Notes under the pieces: generated by a model
Told to the model about the DNA's origin: nothing
The model's input: only the letters and a program-made list of their open reading frames with translations
The model's database searches: none
Program-made: the position numbers and the translations under genes
Shown: in pieces, positions 9,170 through 15,928 of the stretch
Position numbering within the stretch: position 1 is the stretch's first letter
Layout of the letters: the number at the start of each line of letters is the position of its first letter
Assembly: GCA_035347995.1 (NCBI GenBank)
Contig: DAOPQD010000030.1
Location: 1-32,576, forward strand
Direction: 5' to 3'
DNA from: JAAZNO01 sp012798275
Lineage (GTDB): Bacteria; Chloroflexota; Anaerolineae; B4-G1; SLSP01
DNA: 32,576 nucleotides

Positions 9170-9781
9170 TCAATTGGCGCTTTTCCGCGTTCCCATAGCC
9201 GGGAGACGCCGCTCATGGCCTATGGATGACAGGCGGCAGAATCGAGCGTTGTCACCGGGGAAAAGCGGTAGGGCTGCTCCCACGGGGAAAAGCCACAACG
9301 GCCATCGAGCGCCCTGGCGATACCGCTCCAGCAGCCAGCTGAAGAGCGCCAGGCCGGCCATCGTCAGAATCTGAGGGCGCACGCCCCAGCTCACCGACGA
9401 GGCGAACGCCCCCGCCAGCACCAGAAAAACGGCCACATGCGGACGCGCGGCACACTGCAAATAGACCCACCAGAACGTGAGGGTGATGAGCAATGCCGCC
9501 GTGAAAATCAGCGCGGCCTTTCCGCCCCACTGATACAAGGTGAACATGCCCACCTCAGTGAGCCACTCGTGGGTGTACCAGCGCGTGCCCGCCCTCGTGT
9601 ACGAAAACGGGTCCGCCTGGGGAATTTCCTGCTGGGTCACGATCGCCCGGCCCGTCGCCAAATGCCACCACATGTCGGGATCGTTCGCCTCCCGGAGGGC
9701 CCGTCCGAAGATCCCCAGGAAAAGGAGCGCGACGAGCAGTCTACGGGTAGTCAGCGAAGCCCACAATTTCTTGAGCGCCAT
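9170..9781 (-). pseudogene. Truncated multi-pass membrane protein (paralogue of 10066-11571)
   Basis: 203 codons. Residues 1-170 align by eye with the N-terminal third of the 501-residue protein at 10066-11571: DPDMWWHLATGRAIVTQQEIP against NDFWWHLKIGELIVTRRQIP, then HEWLTEVGMFTLYQWGG against GAWLGEVLMYLLYRWGG, then the VRPQ motif. After WPLWLFPVGAA the sequence becomes polar and low in sense (LFPGDNARFCRLSSIGHERR), where the paralogue continues with FWVNLHGAFVLG and eight more membrane segments. About 300 residues are missing. The gene therefore looks like a deletion-truncated copy left in the operon, although a short product may still be made. Confidence 0.65.
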
Positions 9782-9797
9782 GTCGCTTGAATCTCAT

Positions 9798-10004
9798 CTA
9801 CATGGCAGGATCGTCCGGTTTCTTCGCGCCTCGGTTCTTAAAAAAATCCTTGATCTTCTGCCAGTACATCTTAATGACAAAAGCCCCTCCCAACACCGCT
9901 GCCAGCAGCAACTGGATCAAATAGCTCCCCGATCCTGGATCCAGGTATAGCACCGGAGATAACCACCCGCCCGCCAGAACGACACTGCCACTGAAAATCA
10001 TCAT
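9798..10004 (-). CDS. Small conserved membrane protein with YLDPGSGSY motif
   Basis: 68 residues. An N-terminal hydrophobic stretch (about 2-15) is followed by LSPVLYLDPGSGSYLIQ, a membrane helix (LLLAAVLGGAFVIKMYW) and a basic tail (KIKDFFKNRGAKK). I recall short proteins with a leading LDPG(S/T)GS motif next to sulfatase-like and glycosyltransferase genes in envelope clusters, but I know no assigned function. It lies between the truncated gene (16 nt) and the large membrane protein (61 nt), same strand. The conserved polar motif just before the helix suggests a real, selected protein rather than a chance ORF. It may be a partner subunit of one of the membrane enzymes; that is inference. Confidence 0.65.
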   Translation of the reverse strand: MMIFSGSVVLAGGWLSPVLYLDPGSGSYLIQLLLAAVLGGAFVIKMYWQKIKDFFKNRGAKKPDDPAM

Positions 10005-10065
10005 TTCTCACCCCCGTAATCAGAGATTGTTCCAAAAATAAGGGGAAACAACATGGCTTTTTGCA

Positions 10066-11571
10066 CTAAGGGCGTCGCCGCCACAGTTGCGTGTACGAAT
10101 CAGCATATTCCTGTTCCCAAAGCGGATCGCTCTCCAACGCTGCGACCCATTCGCTTTGTTGCGCCGTGTCTACCAGCAGGCGATCCACGCCATAGGAGAG
10201 CAAGAGCTCATTATACCGCACTCCCCGTGTGATTCTGACATAATCCAGCCACAGCTCATAAGGATACAGCTCCACACGCGGATCCACAAACACGCCCTGC
10301 TCCGGCAAGGCCCAGATCAGGTAGCTGCCATACCCCATCTCGTTGAAGAGCCTCCCGCCGGGATGCGCCTTGAGATAGGCCGTCGCATCCAGAGGCGTCT
10401 CAACGCGCAAGAGGGGCCCTTCGGCGCGACCGCGCCAGACCTGCGCCCAGTAGGTGTCCGGCAAAGGCAACGACTCCACAAACCAGGGCTGAGCCAGAAT
10501 CAGCGGCAGACAAATCAAAACGACAAGAACAAGATTCAGCACGTTCGGCGCCATCGAACCGACAGTCCAACGCCGCGGCAGGAGGCGACCAAGCCCCGCC
10601 GCCAACAACGGCATGGTGAGCAATCCAAACCAAACCACATAGCGTTGCCCACTCCACGCCAGCCAGAGAAAACCGATGACCAGCAAGGCCTCCGTTGGCG
10701 TAAGCCGGTAACGTGCGTAGAGCAAGACCAGGAACAGGATCACAATGCTGACGAAAAACACGGTATTCGCCAGCCCCTGTGGCGTTGGCGACTGCCATTC
10801 GACCACCAACCCCTGGCTGGGCTGATCTGTCATCAACCCTATCACATAGCCGTAAATGCCCACAAATTGCGGGTTTGCGGAGGTCGCGGCCAGGGTCAGC
10901 AGCAAAATCACGCCCAGCCAGCGCACCTTGTGCCAGGACAAGGCTCCCTCCCCCCGAAACAGCGTTCGCGCGGCTTCGCCCACAAAAAATGCGCCGGGCA
11001 AAATCAGCCCCAGCACAAAAGCGCCATGAAGGTTAACCCAGAACGCCATCAGCAGGGGGCAGAGAAGCAGCCAGCGTTCGCGCAGGGTTCCGGCAACATA
11101 ACGACGCAACAGCAACGCCATGAGCACAAAAGGCAACCACGACCACATCTGTGGACGGACGATGAGGTTATTGAGAGCCATTCCGCCGGCGAAAGCAAGC
11201 GTTACCGCTGCCAGCCGCCATGAACCCGAAAGCCGCCGCGCCTCCCACCCTGTCAGCGCCAGAGTCGCCGTAAAAAGCGCCGTGCGGGTAAAAAGCAGTA
11301 ACGCCACACCCCCCCAGCGATAAAGCAAATACATCAGTACTTCGCCCAACCACGCCCCATAGACAAAAGGCGCCTCGGCAGGCAACGTCCATGCAAACAT
11401 GTTGGCCGTAGGAATCTGCCGCCTGGTGACAATGAGCTCCCCAATTTTGAGATGCCACCAGAAGTCGTTGGGAGGTTGGGGCATAAGGGAGGTGACTACG
11501 CCCAAACCCACGAGGACAATCACCCCCCAAAGTGCATCAGTCGCAAGCCTCAATCTTCGCCGCTTCTGCAT
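10066..11571 (-). CDS. Multi-pass membrane protein, possible GT-C-like glycosyltransferase
   Basis: 501 residues with roughly eleven membrane segments. A first extracytoplasmic loop carries NDFWWHLKIGELIVTRRQIP and is followed by a conserved VRPQMWSWLPF segment. The soluble C-terminal part (about 390-501) has GGRLFNEMGYGSYLIWALP, then VFVDPRVELYPYELWLDY. Architecture (acidic/aromatic first loop, many helices, soluble tail) resembles GT-C oligosaccharyl or mannosyl transferases, but I recognise no named family. The C-terminal GGRLFNEMGYGSYL region recurs in bacterial membrane proteins of unknown function. It has a truncated paralogue at 9170-9781. It starts 9 nt after the epimerase stop, so it is in the same operon. 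Confidence 0.7.
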   Translation of the reverse strand: MQKRRRLRLATDALWGVIVLVGLGVVTSLMPQPPNDFWWHLKIGELIVTRRQIPTANMFAWTLPAEAPFVYGAWLGEVLMYLLYRWGGVALLLFTRTALFTATLALTGWEARRLSGSWRLAAVTLAFAGGMALNNLIVRPQMWSWLPFVLMALLLRRYVAGTLRERWLLLCPLLMAFWVNLHGAFVLGLILPGAFFVGEAARTLFRGEGALSWHKVRWLGVILLLTLAATSANPQFVGIYGYVIGLMTDQPSQGLVVEWQSPTPQGLANTVFFVSIVILFLVLLYARYRLTPTEALLVIGFLWLAWSGQRYVVWFGLLTMPLLAAGLGRLLPRRWTVGSMAPNVLNLVLVVLICLPLILAQPWFVESLPLPDTYWAQVWRGRAEGPLLRVETPLDATAYLKAHPGGRLFNEMGYGSYLIWALPEQGVFVDPRVELYPYELWLDYVRITRGVRYNELLLSYGVDRLLVDTAQQSEWVAALESDPLWEQEYADSYTQLWRRRP

Positions 11572-11580
11572 GTCTTTAGC

Positions 11581-12576
11581 TCACTCCTCTCCCTCCCCCA
11601 AAAAACTTCCATATCCTCTCTGCAACCAATCCCGTGTTTTGCCCAACCCTTCGGCTAGCGTCACCTGGGGTACCCAGCGTAAGATCCGCCGGATTTTCTC
11701 AATATTGACCACCCTTCTACGAATATTGTCAATGTCGCGGCGATCAATATGCGCCGGCAATAACTTCAAATCATACAAATTCAACACCAACTGAGCCAGA
11801 GTTTCCACACTGGTCTCCACCCCCGTCCCGACGTTGAAAACCTCGCCATCAGATTTTGGCGAAAGCGCCGCCTGCAACGTTGCCCCAACAGCATCTTCCA
11901 CAAAGGTAAAATCGCGAGTTTGCTGTCCGTCCCCGTGAATTTCCGGCGATACCCTTTCCTGAGCTCGCTGCATGAATTTCGCCACGACCCCACAGTAAGG
12001 GTTTTGCGGGTTCTGCCAGGGACCATAGACATTCGAATAACGCACTACGACCACGGGCACATCGTAGCTTTCGTAAAAAGCCTGGCAATACCCCTCACCG
12101 CTGTATTTGCTTACCGCGTAGGGCGTCAACAAGCTGATACGATCATCTTCATTAATCGGCAAATACCGCGGATTGCCATATACCGATACCGAAGAGGTGT
12201 AGATCACCCGCCGCGGGTGAAAATCACGGGCTGCCAACAATACATTGAGAGTCCCGCCAATGTTCGTCTTGAAATCCTCGTAGGGATTGTGAGTGGACGC
12301 AATGATGTTCCGCGCCGCCAGGTGAAAAATCAGCTCTGCTTCGGCGACCAGCTGCCACACCAATTCACCATCGGTCACGCTGCCACGCACCAGGCGATAA
12401 GATTCCGCCGGTATCCCCTCCAGATTCTCCATGCGGCCAGTAAAAAAATCATCTAAAATCGTCACCTCAGCGCCCTCAGCCACCAATCGGCGCACCAAAT
12501 TGGAGCCCACAAATCCCGCCCCTCCGGTCACCAACACCCGCTGCCCCTTGAATTCATCTCCCATTTTTATGTGCAT
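11581..12576 (-). CDS. NAD-dependent sugar epimerase/dehydratase (SDR family)
   Basis: 331 residues of the extended short-chain dehydrogenase family that acts on nucleotide sugars (GalE/WbpP-like). It shows VTGGAGFVGSNLVRRL (NAD-binding GGxGFxG, 18-24), LDDFFTGRMENL, FHLAARN, TSSVSVYG and the catalytic YAVSK (Tyr153, Lys157). The substrate-binding half has RYSNVYGP and FTFVEDAVGA. It likely makes an activated sugar (such as a UDP-hexose epimer) for the glycosyltransferases in this cluster. The Met at 12564 (MGDEFKGQ) is an alternative start: AAGGA lies only 1 nt from the first ATG but 13 nt from the second, so neither is ideal. It is a cytoplasmic enzyme. Exact sugar not predictable. Confidence 0.85.
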   Translation of the reverse strand: MHIKMGDEFKGQRVLVTGGAGFVGSNLVRRLVAEGAEVTILDDFFTGRMENLEGIPAESYRLVRGSVTDGELVWQLVAEAELIFHLAARNIIASTHNPYEDFKTNIGGTLNVLLAARDFHPRRVIYTSSVSVYGNPRYLPINEDDRISLLTPYAVSKYSGEGYCQAFYESYDVPVVVVRYSNVYGPWQNPQNPYCGVVAKFMQRAQERVSPEIHGDGQQTRDFTFVEDAVGATLQAALSPKSDGEVFNVGTGVETSVETLAQLVLNLYDLKLLPAHIDRRDIDNIRRRVVNIEKIRRILRWVPQVTLAEGLGKTRDWLQRGYGSFLGEGEE

Positions 12577-12594
12577 TTCCTTTCTACTTTTTAT

Positions 12595-13359
12595 CTACTT
12601 TTTGAGCCCCAAAGCCAGATAAAGCATAGGACGAAAGATGCGCCACCAATCGCGCACCGGCTTCATTTTTGTCGTGCCGCTTGTATGGTAGATAACTTTC
12701 ATGGGCGCCTCCGTCACTTTATAGCCTTCACGCACCACTTTGTAAAACAAGTAAGGCTCCAATTCATAAGAATTCAGCCACGATTGCCACAGGTCAATTT
12801 TACCATCTGCAAAGATCCACGTTCGGAATGCTCTCCCGCCATTAGTCGCATCTGAACAAGGGAAGCCCGTCACAAGTCGAAATGTGACAGCATATACCCA
12901 GGTAAAAAAGCGACGGAACCAGCCGATGTGAGGCGCCTGTAGGCCTCGAAAACGGCGCGATCCCTGGACGAAATCATACCCTGCAGACAGAATCGGCCGC
13001 AACAGCCCCGGCAATTCTGTCGGGTCATGCTGATCGTCGCCCGAAAGCACAGCCACTACAGCAAAATCATGGGCGAGAGCGTAATCAATGCCGGTGCGGA
13101 TTGCGGCTCCCACGCCAAGATTCCGTTCGTGCTTGATGACCAACGCCCCTGCTGCTTGCGCCTCTGCTGCAGTCTGATCGCTCGAGCAATCGTCCACGAC
13201 CAACACAGGATCCATCCCTTGAGCCCGGGTCTTCCGCACCACGGCCCCAACTTTTCCTTGCTCGTTATAGGCAGGGATCACGACCAATACCCGCAAATCC
13301 TGCCCTGTAGATTCAATACCAGAAGCTTCAATTGCAGCCGCCTTCGGAAGTTCGTTCAT
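12595..13359 (-). CDS. GT2 family glycosyltransferase
   Basis: 254 residues from the chosen ATG (MNELPKAAA). The frame is open up to 13446, but only from a TTG and through a segment with no family similarity. GT-A motifs are present: VLVVIPAYNEQGKVG, LVVDDCSSDQT (donor binding), LGVGAAIRTGID and GDDQHDP (metal site), with the family's later SRRFRG. It is a cytoplasmic enzyme without C-terminal helices, unlike the GT2 at 6715-7671. It resembles GT2 enzymes that put the first sugar onto a polyprenyl phosphate or extend a lipid-linked glycan. It is followed 18 nt later by the epimerase gene. Family confident, acceptor unknown. Confidence 0.82.
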   Translation of the reverse strand: MNELPKAAAIEASGIESTGQDLRVLVVIPAYNEQGKVGAVVRKTRAQGMDPVLVVDDCSSDQTAAEAQAAGALVIKHERNLGVGAAIRTGIDYALAHDFAVVAVLSGDDQHDPTELPGLLRPILSAGYDFVQGSRRFRGLQAPHIGWFRRFFTWVYAVTFRLVTGFPCSDATNGGRAFRTWIFADGKIDLWQSWLNSYELEPYLFYKVVREGYKVTEAPMKVIYHTSGTTKMKPVRDWWRIFRPMLYLALGLKK

Positions 13360-13462
13360 AGTAACCTGCTTGAGAATGTCAACAACGGGAGAAGACTTTT
13401 CTTTTGTGCCATTCGTGGCAAAATGATCCCCGGAAAAGAAAAACAATGGCGCTCAGCCTGTT

Positions 13463-14695
13463 TCAAGGCACCCAAGCTTCCAAAATATAAAGCAAAGTCA
13501 AAAAGCAGCTGCCCAAAAACCCGCTGCATATTAGCGCCCATCGTTGCCAGGAGCGTTGCACCCTTTGCCCCAAGCCAATAAAGACCGGGAAAGCCAGAAA
13601 GAGATGGCGGGGCAAGCCCATATACGGATGCGCTAGGCCCGTATGATAACTCAGACTGATCAACACTATCATCAGCACGTACACGCGATAGGAAGCCCGC
13701 AGGCGTGGCCAGGCAAGAACGGCCATCCCCACAAATAGAACTCCAAGCAGCAAGTTGACAATCAAATCCACATCCGGCGCGGTCCATAGTCGGCCCCATG
13801 CCAGATAAAAGGCATGCCAGGGCCAGGTAAGCACATGCGCAGCACCCACTTTGCCCGCACTGGGGGAAATCACCATCGAACGCACCAAGGCGTAAGGCGA
13901 CGCAAAATCTAATTGCGTCCCCCCAATCACTAGACTGCGATACAGTACCCACCCCAGCAATGCCAGGGGCAGCAAGCCAGTTGCAGTCCAGGCCTTCCAA
14001 TCTCGCAATGCCTGACGGAGGTCGAATGCGTGCGCTGTTAATAATTCCACCCCCAAGGGAAAGAGCAGGAACAGCCCCTGCTGGCGCGTCAGGACAGCAA
14101 GCGCTCCCGCTATTCCCGCCAACCACCACCGCCGACGTCTTCCCCAGAGCAACGCCAGGGCAGAAAAAAACAAAAACAGCCCCTCGTTGTAAGGTGCAAA
14201 AAAGACAAAGGCAACCGGGAAAAATAACAATAACTGCGAAGCCGTCTGAGCTTGAGAAGGCCCCACATCCAGTGCGGCGATATGTTCGAAAAGCAGCAGA
14301 AAAGCCAAAGCGGCCAAATTGTCAATCGCCATCAATGCCAGAAGCGGGTTTAATCCCAGAGCAGTTATGGGCCACGCTAAAAGAGGATAAAGAGGATGAA
14401 ATGCATCGGTGCCGTTGCCAGCTTGATACCCTTCCGTCACAATGCGCGCATACCAAACAGCATCCCAACGTTCCCAAGGCGCCAAGAACACGCGCTGGAG
14501 CCACAATCCTGGAGGCGTAGCAGGGGGCCAAAGAGGCACGGTCTGTTCGAGAGCAGTCAGGGGACGGAATGGGGAGACGATGGCAGCCCACAGGCTCAGT
14601 AGAACCCGCAATAGCACCCACAGCATGACAATATGCTGTCCCCATCGAGCAGGCGGTCGTGCACGCGCAGGATCTGATATGGCTCTAGCGTTCAA
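13463..14695 (-). CDS. PIG-V-like (GT-C) mannosyltransferase-family membrane protein
   Basis: 410 residues with about nine membrane segments. The loop after the first helix has WERWDAVWYARIVTEGY (74-90), then DAFHPLYPLLAWPI (97-110). W-x-x-W/RWD-x-x-xY followed by FxPLYP is the signature of bacterial relatives of the GPI mannosyltransferase PIG-V. The aspartate of RWDA (Asp78) is the expected catalytic residue. It likely uses a polyprenyl-phosphate sugar at the outer face of the membrane. It is the first gene of the minus-strand glycan cluster. No convincing sigma-70 promoter was found in the 14700-14790 region, apart from an isolated TATACT (minus) at 14754-14749. Confidence 0.78.
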   Translation of the reverse strand: MNARAISDPARARPPARWGQHIVMLWVLLRVLLSLWAAIVSPFRPLTALEQTVPLWPPATPPGLWLQRVFLAPWERWDAVWYARIVTEGYQAGNGTDAFHPLYPLLAWPITALGLNPLLALMAIDNLAALAFLLLFEHIAALDVGPSQAQTASQLLLFFPVAFVFFAPYNEGLFLFFSALALLWGRRRRWWLAGIAGALAVLTRQQGLFLLFPLGVELLTAHAFDLRQALRDWKAWTATGLLPLALLGWVLYRSLVIGGTQLDFASPYALVRSMVISPSAGKVGAAHVLTWPWHAFYLAWGRLWTAPDVDLIVNLLLGVLFVGMAVLAWPRLRASYRVYVLMIVLISLSYHTGLAHPYMGLPRHLFLAFPVFIGLGQRVQRSWQRWALICSGFLGSCFLTLLYILEAWVP

Positions 14696-14795
14696 ATTCC
14701 CCTCGGCGTACAGTTATGAACAAAATTTGCGCAAGAACTCCATTCCGTAGTATACACCCCACTGAGGCACAAAGCCTAAGGGAAATAAAAGCAAA

Positions 14796-14817
14796 GACCC
14801 CGTTTTGCAACGGGGTC
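14796..14817 (-). terminator. Rho-independent terminator of the Flp pilin gene
   Basis: GACCCCG (14796-14802) pairs with CGGGGTC (14811-14817) around an 8-nt loop. Read on the minus strand the hairpin is followed by TTTGCTTTTATTTCC. It begins 24 nt after the pilin stop codon, so the pilin is probably a monocistronic transcript separated from the glycan cluster downstream. Confidence 0.75.
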
Positions 14818-14840
14818 CTGCAGAAGGCAAGCTGGCAATC

Positions 14841-14993
14841 CTACGCGCCCAGCCCGGAGCTGATTTGGGAGAAGATCGTGCTCACCTGGGTGCCCAGCAC
14901 CGTCAGGATGACGATCACGACGATGGCGATCAACACCAAAATCAACGCATACTCTACCAGGCCCTGGCCTTCCTCACGCGGCATGTACAGCAT
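14841..14993 (-). CDS. Flp/Tad-type pilin (type IVb prepilin)
   Basis: 50 residues. MLYMPREEG is a short leader; prepilin peptidase should cut before Gln10, leaving QGLVEYALILVLIAIVV as the start of the mature 41-residue pilin. The Glu at mature position 5 and the following Tyr are the Flp signature, and the rest is one hydrophobic helix and a short tail (TQVSTIFSQISSGLGA). An excellent GAGGAGGT Shine-Dalgarno lies 6 nt before the ATG. No Tad secretion ATPase, prepilin peptidase or outer-membrane gene is in this window, so the assembly machine must be encoded elsewhere. Confidence 0.9.
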   Translation of the reverse strand: MLYMPREEGQGLVEYALILVLIAIVVIVILTVLGTQVSTIFSQISSGLGA

Positions 14994-15063
14994 AATGACA
15001 CCTCCTCATAGTGTACTGACTGACTGAACTGATGGGTTGTTTTCTACCCTTGCACCTAACTTT

Positions 15064-15091
15064 ATTCTATCCAATAGCCAAAATCCTGCAA
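15064..15091 (-). promoter_or_regulatory. Predicted sigma-70-type promoter for the pilin
   Basis: Read on the minus strand: TTGCAG (15091-15086), a 16-nt spacer and TAGAAT (15069-15064). This gives a leader of about 60 nt before the pilin ATG at 14993. Both boxes are one or two bases from consensus. Predicted from sequence only. Confidence 0.45.
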
Positions 15092-15109
15092 TAGGAATTT
15101 GGTACTGTT

Positions 15110-15230
15110 TGGGAGATGGGGAAATGGGTAATGGGTAATGGGTAATGGGGGAATGGGTGATGGGTGTCACAGGCCCGCTCTCCCGCTCTCCCGCTCTCCC
15201 GCTCCCCCGCTCCCCCGCTCCCTCTCTCTC
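15110..15230. repeat. Simple tandem repeats: (TGGGTAA)n then (CTCCCG)n
   Basis: Two adjoining tracts. The first (about 15117-15165) iterates the heptamer TGGGTAA with variants, purine-rich on the plus strand. The second (about 15175-15230) iterates CTCCCG/CCCCCG and ends CTCTCTCTCC, pyrimidine-rich on the plus strand. On the minus strand the second tract has runs of three to five G separated by three bases, which fits a G-quadruplex pattern. It lies between the divergent pilin and Maf promoters. No coding potential. Confidence 0.8.
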
Positions 15231-15236
15231 CACCTA

Positions 15237-15245
15237 TGCTATAAT
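15237..15245 (+). promoter_or_regulatory. Extended -10 promoter abutting the Maf start codon
   Basis: TGC directly followed by TATAAT (15240-15245) is a perfect extended -10. The position where a -35 should be is pyrimidine repeat. The expected transcription start (about 15252) coincides with the ATG at 15253, so the mRNA would have essentially no leader. Confidence 0.6.
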
Positions 15246-15252
15246 ATCTCTC

Positions 15253-15915
15253 ATGTCCATGCAACCTTACGTGCTCGCCTCACAATCGCCGCGCCGCCGG
15301 GAGCTGTTGGCCTGGCTGGACCTGCCCTTCCACGCCATCGCCGCCGACGTGGATGAAACCCCGCTGGCCGGGGAGCCTCCCGCTGCCCTGGCCGTCCGCC
15401 TCGCCGGGATGAAAGCGCGCGCCGCGGCGCAAACGACGCCGACGGCCCCGGTGCTCTCCGCGGACACCGTCGTGGATCTGGAGGGCGTCTCGCTCGGCAA
15501 ACCCGCCGACGCCGCCGAGGCGTGGGCCATGCTGACCGCGCTGCGCGGAAGGGAACACGCCGTCCATACCGGCGTGGCGCTTTGGGATGCACGCACCGGC
15601 GCGCTCCGGCTGCGCCGCGTCACTACCGTGGTCGCCATGCGCGCTTACAGCGATGCGGAAATCGCCGCCTACATCGCCACCGGCGACCCCTTCGACAAAG
15701 CCGGCGGCTACGCCATCCAGCACGCCAGTTTCAGCCCGGTAGCGCGCCTCGACCGCTGCTACGCCAACGTCGTGGGCCTGCCCCTCTGTACCGTCCTGGC
15801 CCTCCTCGCGGAGCATGGCGCAGTGGTGCCCCCCACGGCCCTGGCGCTGTGCCGCCAGCGCCTCGGCTATCCCTGCCCCGGCCCGGATTGGGGACAGGCG
15901 CTTCAGCCCGGCTAA
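15253..15915 (+). CDS. maf: Maf-like nucleotide pyrophosphatase
   Basis: 220 residues of the Maf/HAM1-like fold, a house-cleaning enzyme that hydrolyses dTTP, UTP or modified nucleotides to the monophosphate in the cytoplasm. Family motifs: LASQSPRRREL (8-18), VLSADTVV, LGKPADAAEA, HTGVAL and FDKAGGYAIQ. Of the Maf subgroups the SxSPRR and DKAGGYA forms fit the dTTPase/UTPase (YhdE-like) type best. I chose the first ATG after the promoter; a second Met two codons later is possible. The frame is open further upstream but only through pyrimidine repeats. No Shine-Dalgarno is present. The C-terminus extends about 20 residues past the usual end (RLGYPCPGPDW). Confidence 0.88.
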   Translation: MSMQPYVLASQSPRRRELLAWLDLPFHAIAADVDETPLAGEPPAALAVRLAGMKARAAAQTTPTAPVLSADTVVDLEGVSLGKPADAAEAWAMLTALRGREHAVHTGVALWDARTGALRLRRVTTVVAMRAYSDAEIAAYIATGDPFDKAGGYAIQHASFSPVARLDRCYANVVGLPLCTVLALLAEHGAVVPPTALALCRQRLGYPCPGPDWGQALQPG

Positions 15916-15928
15916 AAAGGTGGACGCG

